Below, piece after piece: positions 1 through 12,195 of a DNA stretch of 64,000 nt. This stretch comes from Misgurnus anguillicaudatus (lineage: Eukaryota > Chordata > Actinopteri > Cypriniformes > Cobitidae): the NCBI RefSeq assembly GCF_027580225.2, contig NC_073340.2, positions 34,232,501-34,296,500 of the forward strand, read 5' to 3'. Within the stretch, counting starts at the first letter, position 1, and every line of letters begins with the position of its first letter. The notes under the pieces were generated by a model, which was not told the DNA's origin, did not search any database, and saw only the letters and a program-made list of their open reading frames with translations. The position numbers and the translations under genes are program-made.

Positions 1-307
1 GCTTCGTCACTTCCGTTTTTCTTCTCATGCAATTTCGAACAGCCAATTGGAATGACCCGACTCCCAGATGAGCACCACCGCCGATTCGACATGCTGAATC
101 GGTCAAAAAAAAAGTGACTTCTTTGCCAAGAAGGCACGAATGCGAAACACGTGACAACATTGTCACATGTGTGGATCTTCATGTCAAAATATGTGTTCTG
201 TGCGTCATGTGAACCTATGTGCATCGCGCCTCATGTCAAAATACGTGCCTGCTAAAGATGCTTGTAAGGGTTTATAATAAAAAAGAGGGTTCTAATCCAA
301 CCCAGTC

Positions 308-895
308 TCATGGCAAGTCGTGTTATAGTAATGAAAATTTTTATTAATTTATTCATGTTTGATGACACGAATTTCCGCTGTTTTTCGAATGTCTTTTTCA
401 TCCTTCCCAGCACGAATTTCTATCAATGGCTGTTTGTGTCTGTGGCACGACTTTTTTTATCGTATCATTTTATATTTTGTTTTCTCATCGTTGTTTTCTA
501 TTTTTGGACCATTGTCACTTGGGGTTTGGGTTAGAATCACTTTCTGCGACTTCCTTTCCCAAACCCCAAACTCCAGGCGATAATAGTTTTAAAAGCAGAC
601 GAAAAACATGTAGAAACTAATGCATAAAATTACATCCTAACGCATACCCCGAATCTAACTCTAACCCCAGCCGACAATGATTTAAAAATAGGAAAGAACG
701 ATGAGAAAACAAAATATAAAATGATACGATAAAGTAAGTCATGCCACAGACACGAACAGCCATTGATAAAAATTCGTGCTGGGAAGGACGAAAAAGACAT
801 TCGTCTCCAGAGACACGAAAAACAGCGGAAATTCGTGTCATCAAACACGAATAAATTAATCAAAATTTTGTTACTATGATACGACTTGTGGTGAA
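308..895. repeat. Fold-back MITE, copy 1
   Basis: The left arm (catggcaagtcgtgttatag..., then cgtgtt/tgatgacacgaatttccgc) recurs in reverse complement at 770-890. The two arms flank a centre with telomere-like 'ggggtttgggttag' / 'ctaaccc' strings. The same layout recurs at about 3.1, 4.3, 8.4, 13.2, 15.0, 17.4 and 58.4 kb. Confidence 0.75.
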
Positions 896-920
896 ACTGT
901 GCTGTTTAATCGTGAACCAG

Positions 921-1150
921 CCTGATCTCACGAAAATTCGTATTTTACGAGTTGGTTAATTCATATGAATTCATACAAAGTTAATTGTGCAAAAACGTAC
1001 GATTTTCATGAAAAATAAACGGACCCTTAACCCCGCAGCTAACCCCAACGTCACAGGGGTCAAGGCCAATCGAAAATTACAAATGTGGTCGTATGAATTA
1101 ATACGAATTAGCCAACACGTAAAATACGTACGAATTCTCGTGAGATAGCG
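921..1150. repeat. Short palindromic element nested in the outer fold-back
   Basis: Begins 'cctgatctcacgaaaattcg' and ends with the near reverse complement 'acgaattctcgtgagatag'. Inner arms with 'cgtattttacg' / 'cgtaaaatacg' also match. It is about 230 bp and noncoding. Confidence 0.6.
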
Positions 1151-1290
1151 TTGCATGAACCCTTTCAATGCGCATGCAGCAGGCACGTATTTTGACATGA
1201 CACGCGACGATGCACATGACGCAACAAACACATATTTTGACATGACGAGCCACACACATGGCACCCTCAACACATAATTTGCTTTTTTTC

Positions 1291-3120
1291 TAAGGAGGCA
1301 CCAGACACCACTGGACAGTGCCTTACATTAGGCAACGGTGCAGAACATACAGAATAAATGAAGTCAGACGACACTCAAAACCAGACCGTTTAAAAAAAAA
1401 TCTGAGAAAAAGTTGATTATCAAAAGAAATGTAGATGAGAGTTATGAAAGACATTTTAGATGTATGCATTAAGCAGATGTTTTTATCCAAAGTGATAAAA
1501 AATTGATGAAAACAACAAAGCGATTCGTCTTAGGGAGGCAATGATATGAGAAGTTACTTTCAGCTTACAAAGACCACAAAACTCTTCTTCATTTTGTGCA
1601 GATATTCACATAAAAAAGTTAAGTTATTCTTAATAAACTTAAAAATGTCATTAAACTCAGCTGGCAAATATTTCACCTTCTTAGCCCTTTAAATTGTCCT
1701 TTATAAGTGTATGATAGCACTGAAAAAAGCGTTACAGATAAAAGCTGCTGTTTCATTAGGTGTAATTGCTCTGTTTATTAAAGGTGACTGGCGTTCAGCG
1801 CTGGGGTCAGCAGTATGTGATGGAGATGATTGCTGTGTTGTGTTAGGCAATATAACTACAGTGCCTATGCAGTCCTCTAACGCTGACCTGATAAAAGAGT
1901 TAAAGAAATTAAGTCATTATTATGTCAGACCTCCTACTATTATGACTCATTAAAAGTGCTCAACCCCCGAATCAGACCCCATTATATTTATTGAATCTAG
2001 AAACTTTGATGATGTTGCGTTGGCTGAAATGCTTCATACCGTGCACGCTTGTCCTTGCGCCAGCTGTTTATAATATCATCCATGTCAATCGAGCAAAGCG
2101 ATTGGTGTTTAAGCCATAAGGAAGAGTAAATATATTGGATGCTGTTAATGCAATTTAACACTTGATTACATTTTCTAGGTTAATTTTAACCAATGGTTTA
2201 TCCATATTTTAGTTGAGGGTTTCCCAAACTGAGGTTCATTGCAGGGGGTTCGTGAATTGATGAAAAACAATTCATTAATTACAATTGAGACATAAAATGT
2301 AGATCATATAATACAATTTAATTACAATATATCAGAAAACTGAGATCTCAACGCAAAATGGACAGATACGCTTAAAAGAAATTACCAGCTAAAAGTCCAA
2401 GAACAGGTAATAATAACTAATACATTTTTTTTAAAGAGATAAAAAATAAATGATTCTGAAGTTAAACGTGCAAATGTGCTATTACGTTATTGAAATATTA
2501 ACTCAAAATCTTAGGAGTTGACCTACTTCAAGTGAATAATTTAGGTCAGGGGGTTTGGCTGACAAAGTTTGAAAACCTCAAACAGTGCAATGCAGCTTTC
2601 TCAACAAGTTTAACAAATATGTGAACGTATTCTGGTCTTAAACTTCATATAAATTGAGACAAAGTTTACCGCTAGCATCAATCTCTCCCGACTATTTGAG
2701 CTAACTGAAGCACTTTAATGAGTCAATGAAGCAGTCTAATCTTTGTGTACTTTACTCAGATACAATGACAACATGAAGCTAATGTACCTTTTGATGGTGT
2801 TAGATAAAGCTAATGTGGATAAACAGCTGTGTATTGCACACTCCAGAATGAGTATGTTAATTACAGTCACACTTCTGCACTGTTGACATGTATACAACTG
2901 ACCTTCTCCAACCCAACAGAGACCACCAGACAATGAGTCTGTCAACCAAATAACCAAATTCATGCAAATCTACCGTAATAGCTCAAACTAGACTTTTAAA
3001 GTTTCCGTAGATCCAAAATTCATAGATTCACTCAAGGTTTTTTTTTCAAGTTTCAAGTTTATTTGTCATATCTGACTCCATCTGTAAAAACAGCTAAAGT
3101 AAGTTTTTGTGATTTAAGTT
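1291..3120. other. Intergenic stretch, no gene recognised
   Basis: AT-rich sequence without a convincing exon. An 80-codon open frame at 1711-1953 has no recognisable domain, no flanking splice context and no detectable repetition; I do not call it a gene. Confidence 0.5.
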
Positions 3121-3126
3121 TTTCCA

Positions 3127-3652
3127 ACATGATGTCACGGAAAGTTGTGTTATAGTCACGAAAAAATTAGATTTTAGAAATAGAAATTTTGCTTTTTTTG
3201 TGTCCGTTCACGACTTTCTTTTTCGTGTCATTTTATGTATTGTTTTCTCATTTTTGTCTATTTTTAAATCATTGTCAGTTGGGGTTAGATTTGGGGTTTG
3301 GGTTAGGATGTATTTTTATGTATTGGTTTCTACATGTTTTTCTTCTGCTTTTAAAACTATTCTCACCAGGAGTTGGGGTTAGAGTTGGGGTTTGGGTTGG
3401 GATGTCTAAAAATGCAACAGAAAGTGATTCTAACCCCAACCCCAAGTGACAATGGTAAGAAAATAGGAAAAAACAATGAGAAAACAATACATAAAATGAA
3501 ACGAAAAAGAACTAAAAATAAAAACTATTTATAGAAATTTGTGCGAGTTACACGAAAAAGACATTAAAAAGGTTAAAGGTGAATTTCATGCCATGGACAC
3601 AAATAAATTAATCAAAATTTTCATGACTATAACACGACTTTCCATGAGATCA
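3127..3652. repeat. Fold-back MITE, copy 2
   Basis: Left end 'cacggaaagttgtgttatag' pairs with right end 'ctataacacgactttccatg'. The centre contains 'ttggggttagatttggggtt' and its complement 'ctaaccccaaccccaag'. The element is noncoding; open frames across the centre are products of the palindrome. Confidence 0.8.
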
Positions 3653-4288
3653 GTGTGTTTTTTTTTACATAAAATCATAATGTAAAGAACATGGTTAAAA
3701 TCAGTGAGTGAAATCAAGATTTTATCTCATAATTAGATTATAAAACTTTAACCTGGATTTCACAGACAGGGAATACAAAATAAAGAGCAACTACACAGTG
3801 ACTACACAATCATTTAAAATAATTTACAGTATATGTACAAATATATTAGCATGTGCGGTATGCAAGTGCATGTGCTAATAGTAAATGGAAATTGTGCATA
3901 AAGTATATGAAGTATATCATATGTAAGTTTATGTGCAAATATTTAAAAGAGTGCTCATTGCAATAGTTTGAATGTATTAAAAATAAATTTTGAGCAAAAA
4001 GTGATCAAATTATGAATTATTCTGTCATTTCTGGCTGTTTTTTTAACATTTAATATAGTTCATAATATTCTATTAGCACTGTAAAAATGATATCAAATCA
4101 ACATATATTTTTATGTTGTTTTAAAATAACAAAATTAGGGTAAACATTTTAAAACTTGTTTTTCTAAGTTATGTCAACTTGCCACAAATCAAAACTTTTA
4201 AAAAGTAGGTTTAATTCACTTGCATAATTAAGTTGTTTAAACTTCATCCTGCATTTTTTTTTCAGGGGTGTCTTATTTGTTTAGATCA

Positions 4289-4758
4289 ACATGATCTCAT
4301 GGAAAATCATGTTACTGTATATTCACACAAAATTTTATCAATTTATTCGTGTCCATGGCACGAAATTCAGCTTTTTTATGTGCCTTGAGCACGAATGTCT
4401 TTTTCGTGACACTCGCACAAATTTCTATAAATAGTTTATTGTGTCCATGCCATGACTTAATTTTCGTGTCATTTTATGTATTGTTTTCTCATTTCCCCCC
4501 CTATTTTTAAATCATTGTCGCTTGGGGTTGGGGTTAGATTTGGGGTTTGGGTTAGGATGTACTTTTATGTATTGGTTTCTCTTCCGCTTTTAAAACTATT
4601 CTCACCTGGAGTTGGGGTTAAGGTTGGGGTTTGGGTTAGGATGTCTAAAAATGTAACAGAAAGTGATTCCAACCCCAACCCCAAGTGACAATGGTAAGAA
4701 AATAGGAAAAAAACAATGAGAAAACAATACATAAAATGACAAGAAAAAGAAAGTCGTG
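4289..4758. repeat. Fold-back MITE, copy 3, right arm truncated by a SINE
   Basis: The left arm and G-rich centre match copy 2 closely. The right arm stops after 'aagaaaaagaaagtcgtgg' at about 4758, where a tRNA-like SINE begins about 12 bp later, so the outer part of the arm is missing. Confidence 0.7.
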
Positions 4759-4769
4759 GTTTAGATAGT

Positions 4770-4910
4770 GTTCCTGTAGTTCACTCGATAGACCATTGTA
4801 ACCACTGCAAAGGTCATGGGTTCGATCCCAAGGAACACTGTTTATAGCTTGAATGCACAAGTTTTGAAATAAAAATATGCCACAATGCATAAATGTAAAT
4901 GCATAAATGT
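4770..4910 (+). repeat. tRNA-derived SINE (cyprinid type)
   Basis: The head has a tRNA-like fold: GTTCC at 4770 can pair with GGAAC near 4835, and a good B box (GGGTTCGATCCC) lies near 4819. The tail 'tagcttgaatgca...' followed by 'gcataaatgtaaatg' repeats is the typical 3' part of a common cyprinid tRNA-derived SINE. It is not a functional tRNA gene: the body continues as SINE tail and the anticodon arm is degenerate. Confidence 0.75.
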
Positions 4911-5649
4911 ATCTTATAGGTAGTGACTATATCTGTATAATCTGTAAAATAGCAAAAACATGTCACTCTCATAAAACAAAATGAATATATAAGCATAACT
5001 ACTACTAAATAAAAACTACTCGCTGCATCCCAAGACATGTTGATTCCAATTCCCTCAATCATTCTGCATCATTTTACATTCAAATAAGGGGCACAAGACC
5101 CCTGGTGATCTGTAACCTCCAAACAAGCCCAGGCCTGAAGCCCTGAGCCTTTTACCTTCAGAGTCTCCGAGCTGGTAGACGTGCCCTGACCCACCTCCCT
5201 GTCGGAGACGCACGGGACAGTGGACCTGCTGGGAAGACACAGACAGACAGAGAGACTCTGTCCTCCCCCCCGCACATCATTGATGTGTAACTGCAGGCAG
5301 CTAACTGCATTAGCATAGTGATCAGATAGTGAGACTTTTCATTGAGTTGCATCAGGGGCGAAGAGGCCTGGATAATGACGGGGTAATAATTACTCCATTT
5401 AGTGAGGGAGGGGCAGAAAGACTGCTTAAGAAAACAGATCGATTCAGTCAACAACTTTAAAATCAGCAGAAGGCTCGACACTGAATTCTCAATTGGTGAT
5501 AAAGGATCACATTACTATTACATTTTAGTGCATTTGGTCGATGATTTGTAGACATCACGAACAATCCAATGTTGTTCATTAAAGATCTACAGATGGTGTA
5601 AGAAATTGCCAGATTCACCGAATGTATAACATTAAATGCCCAGCAAGCA
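4911..5649. other. Single-copy intergenic stretch
   Basis: More GC-rich than its surroundings at 5100-5280. Overlapping minus-strand frames exist but none shows a recognisable domain or clear splice sites. No repeat hallmark is seen. Confidence 0.4.
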
Positions 5650-5910
5650 CACTGTAAAAAATTATTTGCTGCCTTAAATTTTTTTTTGTTGAATTAACTC
5701 AGTTTTACAAGTCATTTCAACTTACTATTATTTATCTTGACTGGAGATGTGTTGATATAACTACAGATAAGTTGTTATAACTCATGAAGTCAACTTCATT
5801 TTATAGCAACTCATCTCTTGTCAAAATAAATAATACAAAGTTGACATGACTTGTAAATCTGGGTTGATTTAACAAAAAAAATTAAGGCAGCAATGTTTTT
5901 TTTACAGTGC
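5650..5910. repeat. Palindromic MITE with 'cactgtaaaa' termini
   Basis: Starts 'cactgtaaaaaattatttgc' and ends 'ttttttttacagtgc'. The inner arms ('tgctgcctta', 'acaagtcatttcaact', 'gatgtgttgatataact') reappear inverted. The same family recurs, split by a transposon, at 43.57-45.11 kb. Confidence 0.8.
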
Positions 5911-6045
5911 AATAGCTGTCATTTTGGCGTCTAAGTTAACTACAGACCCGATATAGTCCTGCAATGAGTTATCCACTTCTAGCCAAAATAAACTTGGATT
6001 TGGTTACATGTGGTTTTGGCTTTGAGATGTATGATATATCATTGC

Positions 6046-6316
6046 AAAGTGTAAAACCTAACAGTTAACTTAACTTAAACCATTTAAGGAAACCGGTTGC
6101 CTTAAACCATTTAAGTATTAAAACACATACATTTACTGTGTACCCTGAACTTGAGTCATGTGCAATTATGCACTCTTTTGTAAGTAGTGTGAACTTAACA
6201 CTATGACTCAATTTGTTTAAGTACAGTACTCAAATGTATGTGTTTTTAAAACGTAAATGGTTTAATGCAACCGGTTTCCTTAAATGGTTTGAGTTAACTT
6301 TTAGGTTTTAAAGTGT
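6046..6316. repeat. Palindromic MITE
   Basis: The left end 'gtaaaacctaacagttaact' is mirrored by 'agttaacttttaggtttta' at the right end. Inner arms 'aaccatttaaggaaaccggtt' style and 'aacacatacattt' / 'aaatgtatgtgttt' are also inverted. Confidence 0.75.
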
Positions 6317-6560
6317 GTAAGTAAAAGTTAGATCAACTTAAAAAAATATTTAAATTGGTAATGCCTAAAAATTGTTTAAATACTTTTTTTCAAAATCAAC
6401 GTTTTCACTTTAAGTTCAATATTTTAGGTGTTACCCACTGAAGTAATTTTATTTCATCTTAAATTTGCACATAACTAAAAAAATAAAGTTGAAAAAATGT
6501 CAGATTTTAGGCTTTACCAATTGAAGTAATTTTGATCCAACTTTTACTTTTTACAGTGCA
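6317..6560. repeat. Palindromic MITE abutting the previous one
   Basis: 'aaaagttagatcaactt' at the left is mirrored by 'gatccaacttttactttt' at the right, with an internal 'aattggtaatgcctaaa' / 'aggctttaccaatt' inversion. Ends with 'ttttacagtgca'. Confidence 0.55.
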
Positions 6561-8026
6561 TTTAGTTTCATTCATTTATTTATTTTATTTCATTTATTTT
6601 TAGGCTATGGTTAGACGTTTATCACATTTTTACACACAGCCCATATTTTAGACATTTGTGTTGTGTTTGGATTGCTATTAGACTTCTTTTAAATGCAACA
6701 TTTCTTGCTGGGAGCTTTATTAAGACTTTATCAAGGTTCTTTTAAAAATATTAACTTTCCGATGATGGATTTCACATCCACATGGAGTTTCCTGTCATTT
6801 CTGTCAGGTGTGGGGACGAGCTGACAGAAGAGACTGAAGCATGTCGTCGCTGAACCGCAGGATAAATGTTTGGCTAGGCTTAACCTGCTGAGAGGCAGCA
6901 GGGGTTAAAACAACTACAAGACCTTTTTAAAAGATCTCAACCACGTCAGCTTCAAAGGGTGCGAGCTCAATGCCACTAAACCACACAGAAATGCTTTACT
7001 GCTAATGATGGTCCCAAAACTTAAAGAGATTCCCACAAGCTTGCTTCGGATATGAACGCTGCTTCAAAAGGCATCTGTAGCAAACGCAATCCCATAATGC
7101 ATTGTGATGGTCTCACTAGATTAATCAAACTACATTTTAGATCACAGTCAACAAGCGTGAGAGCATTATAAATAATAAATAATAATTTAACGCCAATATA
7201 ATAGAAAGAACTAAACGTTTAAACTGATAATAAATTAACTATTTTAGTAAATGTTGTGTGTATAATTTTTATGCTCTATTTTGTTTATGTTTTAGTAAGA
7301 ATGTTTTAGGAGCCTATGTAGGCAGTAGGGCACATGGTTTTAAAACACAGCTGTGATTTCACTTTATAATCTGACAAAGCAATCAAATAAAATAAATAAT
7401 CATTCAACAGTTTAAAGGAAAGTTAAACCTTATCTTGCATTTTCACTGGTCTTTAAATGTTTAACAAAAGCGAGTGTGTCTTTGATAAGGGCTTGTAAAC
7501 TATTGTAGCTGTATAGCTGCAAATCCAGATGTCTCTTTAGTTTTGATTGAGTCATCTGTTTAACGTTTTACAGGGAGCCGTGTTATGGAAATTTAACACC
7601 AGTTATCTTCTCGAGGGCAACAGCTGAGAATGTTGTGTCTAAACCTCTCCTGGGTCTCCTCTCTGTCATCATGACTAAACCCTCACAACCAACCCTTCCA
7701 AGTCTCCCGGTCAGTCAGTAGCTGACTATTAAAAACAGGCTCCTCATGTGAGGGCATGTAAGGCGGTTGATTTATAAGATGCATGTTACAAATTCACACT
7801 GTGACATCATCCATCTCTCACTCATGCATCACTCAATCGGCTATTATGATGTCATCAGAATGGAATGTGATCATAGGACGACAAAAGATTGAGATTCCGG
7901 TCCGGTAATAATGTTGTGTTGGTGGTCCTGCACGAACAAGTGAGGTGGTCTGACAAACAGACAAACACGAACACATTTGTTTAGCAACATTATGCTCTTA
8001 AAAAAGGTGCTTCATGATGCCAGAAC
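6561..8026. other. Intergenic, largely single-copy
   Basis: No exon with a supportable domain or splice structure. The stretches at 6760-6960 and 7480-7730 are less AT-biased and free of repeat marks; they could be noncoding functional DNA, but nothing in the sequence proves it. Confidence 0.35.
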
Positions 8027-8302
8027 AGTGGTTCTCTAACTTTTTTTGGCGTGTGGCCCCCCTGTGTACAGTGCATTCCTTCGGGCCCCCCCCAAAAAAA
8101 TTATGACAAAACAAATCAAAACTTAAAATTTTAATTACACAAAACAAATTAAACAATGCAGTGGTGGTTAATAGCCTTATTTTTCTAAGGTTTAATTACA
8201 CAGAATTTATAATAAATTAGTGTTTTTTATAAAAATTGGGGCCCCCTTGCATCATCTCAGGGTCCCCCAGGGGGCCACAGCCCCAAGTTTGAGGACCTGC
8301 TG
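8027..8302. mobile_element. hAT-type nonautonomous element
   Basis: Begins 'cagtggttctctaactttt' and ends 'ccccaagtttgaggacctg', the imperfect inverted ends typical of a widespread fish hAT MITE, with internal 'gtgtggcccccctg' / 'cagggggccaca' arms. The target duplication is not clear-cut. Confidence 0.7.
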
Positions 8303-8387
8303 CCATAGAAGAACCTCTTTTGTCGTAATGGTTTTTAAACACAAATGGTGATACAACATTATTCAGATTATAAAAATGTCAGCCCAG

Positions 8388-8831
8388 TCTCACGAAATTT
8401 CGTTATACAGTCACTTCATTTTTTGATTCTTTTTCGTGATATTATCACGAATTTCCGCGTTTTTTCGTGATCGTATAACGAATTCCTGTTTTCGTGTGAT
8501 TATCACGTATTGGTTACTCAACGGTTTTGTCCTAATTTCTTACCATTGGTGCTTCGGTTTAAGGTTAGATTTATATATCCAAACCCAACTCTAACCCTAA
8601 TGCCAGGCGACATATAGAAAAATAAATCAGAAAAAATACACTCTAAAAAATATTGGGTTGTTTTTAACCCCGGGCTGGGTAACTATAGGACAGAACACAT
8701 TTCTAGGTTAAAGTGACCCAAATATAGGTTGTTTTAACCCAACTGCTGGGTTGTTTCAACATGGTTGATTAACAATAACCTAGCATGAAAAAAGAATCAA
8801 AAAATTACTTGACTATATCACGAAACCTTGT
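8388..8831. repeat. Fold-back MITE, copy 4, with a nested MITE
   Basis: Left end 'agtctcacgaaatttcgtta' pairs with 'gactatatcacgaaaccttg' at the right. A second repeat (about 8638-8785; 'ttgggttgttttaaccc' motifs) is inserted in its right half and separates centre from arm. Confidence 0.7.
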
Positions 8832-10652
8832 GTGGGTAAAAATGCATAAAACATTTTCTTTAAAGAACCTTTGACTAAATGGTTCTTTGAGGAACCAAAT
8901 AAGGTTCTTCTACTGTATACATTACCGTGAAGGACAGCATCTTTATTTTAATCTCATTGACTTCTAGAGTTTTGATATCACAGTTTCATTCCTGCAAATT
9001 ATTTCTCTTCCCAATCCTCTACAACCAACCTTCCCTAAATATTGGTAGCATATTAAAAAGCTTTTGTCCAGTACACCGTCTTTCTGTAGTGAAATATGGT
9101 TTGAGAACATCAAAGTGAGAAAATACAAACAAAAATCAAATTCATTATAAACAACAATACAGTTTTTATATTACAATTTAAATAATATGCTATAAATATT
9201 GACTCCAAAAACAGTTTGAATGGAAAGTTAACCGAGACCATAAAATGTATCAAAATCTGAGACCACTTGATCAGTGTGAAAGCATAAAGGACTGGGATCT
9301 TTTTACACTTCACTACGAATACGACTACATCTGAGGTCAAACCGAATGACTTCACAACCAAATTTTATCATTTTGTGTTTTATTGTAAGTGAATCCTTTG
9401 ACACCGAGTCCAGTCATAGCACAGAAGGGTCTTCAGTGAATATATAATAATGAGTGTTATGATAAAGACCACCTTATCACAGTAATTCATTTGAAAGAGA
9501 TCAGGCTCACTCGAGTCATTTCAGGGAGAGCTCTTTCTTCTTTTCTTTAGATTGATAGCAGATTCCTCTGAAGTTCAGCCCAGCCTTGAAGTGCGTACTG
9601 GATTAGGGCAGAAAACAAAGGGTGTGGTATGTTGGGGCAAATCTGAAAGGGTATCAGACCCCTCAGCAATGGATCAACTAAAGCTTACACAGGCCAAGCC
9701 GGGGACACAACACGCAGTGATTGTTTCATGGAATTAAGGGAAGGTGTGTGTCAAGAAATGCCCAAAAGTGATGTTTATGCTTGTTTAGCAATACTTGATG
9801 TAGTTAACACCATCTCCAAATTGAACATTTTCACTAGTAAAAAAACAAAATCAAGCAAATCATATGTGTCTATGCAAATGTAGCATACTATTTAAAATGA
9901 CCCTCTTCTGGACATGACTACGTGATAACCAATAGCCAGAAAGATCTAGACTACTAAACAACATTAATGTGTCCATATATACATTTTAGATAAAATGTTA
10001 AATGCATTTGGGTGATTTAGAAGGTGTCCAGCATAAGATTTTTTTAAAAGCCCATATTTTTGCACATATAAGATAAAGGTCTGAACTTACTATAACCATT
10101 ATTTTTTAGAGGATTTAAAAAATATTTCCTATAGAATTATTTACATTTTTTAGATCTTTATCAAAAATTATCATTACCGCAATATGATATTACATTAAAT
10201 ATATGCATTTACAAACTCATGTTTCGGTAATGAGAACTATAAAGTTGTCTAGGTACTATGACAAACAAAATTTTAACTTTTATCTGGAGAGAAAAAAAAA
10301 ACTGCTTACCTGGTAGCCATCTTGAGTGTCACAGTCAATTATGTCCCTTACAACAATTTTGTTTTTGAAAATGTTAGTTTCTCGAGGGCTTAAACAATGA
10401 TTGAAAATTGTTGCGGAGGATGAGAAAATTGGTCTTGGAGACATTTATATTCCTTATTATTGTCTCTACATTTACCAATGATCACCAAATACCACACGTT
10501 TCTTTACTGTAAATGTTTATAGTATAACATGCAATGAAGCTTTTAATTTTTTAGATTTTTTAATTATACATTTTCCATGTCAAATAACCCAAATTCAGTC
10601 ATGGACACGTAGCGGTAATGACAATTTTACCCTTAAATATGGAAGAAACAAC
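8832..10652. other. Intergenic stretch
   Basis: 8847-8925 has the 'aaagaaccttt...ggttctttgaggaacc' pattern of a known cyprinid palindromic repeat. The remainder is AT-rich with no supportable exon. The 61-codon frame at 9552-9737 has a pyrimidine tract and 'tttag' just upstream but no domain; it is not called. Confidence 0.35.
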
Positions 10653-10668
10653 AAAATTGGTTTGTATG

Positions 10669-10861
10669 TCGGAGCCGATGGTGTAGTGGACGGTGCTCCG
10701 ACACGTGGTGCAGGCGCACTTCTGGCAACCCGAGTTCGAATCCCGGCTCAAGGTCCTTTGCCAATCCCATACCCCTCTCTCCACCCTATACTTTCCTGTC
10801 GTCTCCTTAATCACTGTCTATCTAATAAAGGCAAAAATGGCCCAAAAATATAACTTTAAAA
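10669..10861 (+). repeat. tRNA-derived SINE with intact 16-bp target duplication
   Basis: The head 'ggagccgatggtgtagtgga' carries tRNA-like internal promoter boxes, with B box 'gagttcgaatccc' near 10731. The tail ends in 'aataaaggcaaaaatggccc' and an A/T-rich run. It is flanked by a perfect 16-bp direct repeat, aaaattggtttgtatg, at 10653-10668 and 10862-10877, the signature of LINE-mediated insertion. Confidence 0.9.
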
Positions 10862-10877
10862 AAAATTGGTTTGTATG

Positions 10878-12030
10878 ATGTCATTTGAAATCATGTAAAA
10901 AAATTTATTCTAACTTATTATTTGGAGTTATATTCAGCACTCGAATTGGTGGTGGGGGGGCTTGGGTAGATCCGAGTCCCCCGTATTGCATTAGGGACCA
11001 TCTATAAGAGCTAAAAACTATACTTATGTAGGGTTCGTCAATTATTTTTTTAGTAGATATTGCTGACAAATCTCAAATATGTGCAGTAAATGTAAAGTCT
11101 AATATTAGGCTTAATAATATGTTGTGTGTCTCTAAAAAAAATGTGAACGCACAACCAAAGAGCGCTAAGCGAGTAATCGTTTTATACTTAAAAGTAGCTC
11201 CAGTGAAACTAAATTTTAAAAACTAGATAACTTTAACTTTTAAAATTGAGGCGTTGGGAAGACAAAGCCTGACGAAATTGTCCATCAAAATTGTCCGATG
11301 CTAAATCCACTTTTTAAAGTTTTATTGCACAGGTGAAACTGTGTGATGCACATCCATATTTCCCAGTGTCTAAAATCTGTTTAAATCATTTTGCATGTGG
11401 AGTGATGACAGTTCAGTGTCCTGACTCTATATAAACACATCAATGTGGAGCCCGCTGAGCCCATCTCATGCCATTATCAGCCCATACATTATCTCTTTTA
11501 TGGGCCCGGTAAGGAGTCTGATGAAACCATACCAGAGTCATGCCAGTAGATGAGCATTATCCTCAGATATCAAATTTATGCTTCATCTTTTCACAGAGCT
11601 GCAAGGAGCCGTCAGTTCCCAGCCGATGTAGGTTCAAGAACCTGTGAGCTGTCAGCGTATTGTGCCCTTCAATATTTAACATCCTCAAGAGATCTGCTCG
11701 GGATATAAGATATTAGACCTCTAATTCCCGCTGACTGGTACAAGCAGATGTTTAATGTCAGGTGCAATGGAGACAGAATAATAGCCTGAAATATCATGTT
11801 CTCTGGGTCAAACAGAGCATGCAGCGCATGACAGAGACGGTTTTATATTGAGTACCAGTTTGATGATAAAGCTCGGTTAGGAGGTCGGACACGCTGCCCA
11901 GGATTCAGACACAACATTTACTATGAGTCTGACAATGACGAACAGACCGTAGGATAACCGAAGCATCCCTGCTGTAAGATATGGGCCTGTCTTGGCACAC
12001 TGTCAGAGATAAAGGTAAAAAAGTTGTCAC
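10878..12030. other. Intergenic; candidate conserved noncoding block at about 11,400-11,900
   Basis: About 11,400-11,900 is free of repeats and microsatellites, with balanced composition and no open frame of note. It lies about 9 kb downstream of the FoxI gene on the same chromosome. A regulatory role is inference only. Confidence 0.3.
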
Positions 12031-12039
12031 TGAGACTGT

Positions 12040-12195
12040 ACCCTTTCAAAAGGTCCCAATATTTACCATTTAGGTACAGATATGTGCCTTTGAGGCACCA
12101 ATATATCTTTGAAGTACAAATACCTTGGAGGTGCCAATTTGCACCTTTTAGGTAGAAAGATGAACTTTTCGAAAGAGTGCCGTCCCATTTGTGCA
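12040..12195. repeat. Short palindromic 'ggtacc'-type repeat
   Basis: Series of 'aggtacagatatgtgcctttgaggcacca' style motifs on both strands, with 'accctttcaaaaggt' at one end and 'acttttcgaaagagt' at the other, consistent with an interspersed palindromic MITE. Confidence 0.5.

Larger units (their letters stand above)
150..1290. repeat. Outer fold-back element with nested palindromes
   Basis: Sequence around 180-262 (two copies of a 'catgtcaaaata(t/c)gtg' motif) is repeated in inverted orientation at about 1180-1270, so the ends can pair. Two smaller inverted-repeat units lie between the arms (308-895 and 921-1150). The outer limits are approximate because the arms fade. No protein-coding capacity is seen; the short reading frames here are mirror images of each other across the palindrome. 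Confidence 0.6.

Noticed and set aside
1711..1953. 80-codon open frame (MIALKKAL...) as a small gene
   Set aside because: No recognisable domain, no splice sites placing it in a transcript, no promoter context. Length is unremarkable for AT-rich DNA.
3270..3440. Interstitial telomere repeats (ggttagggtt-like words)
   Set aside because: The words are irregular, occur on both strands at the centre of each fold-back copy, and never form a TTAGGG array.
3189..3487. Open frames on both strands in the fold-back elements
   Set aside because: They mirror one another across the palindrome and recur in each copy; they are repeat sequence.
4770..4840. tRNA gene
   Set aside because: B box and acceptor pairing are present, but the anticodon arm is degenerate and the sequence continues into a SINE tail.
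10671..10745. tRNA gene
   Set aside because: It is the head of a SINE: a 16-bp target duplication encloses the head and a further 110-bp body.
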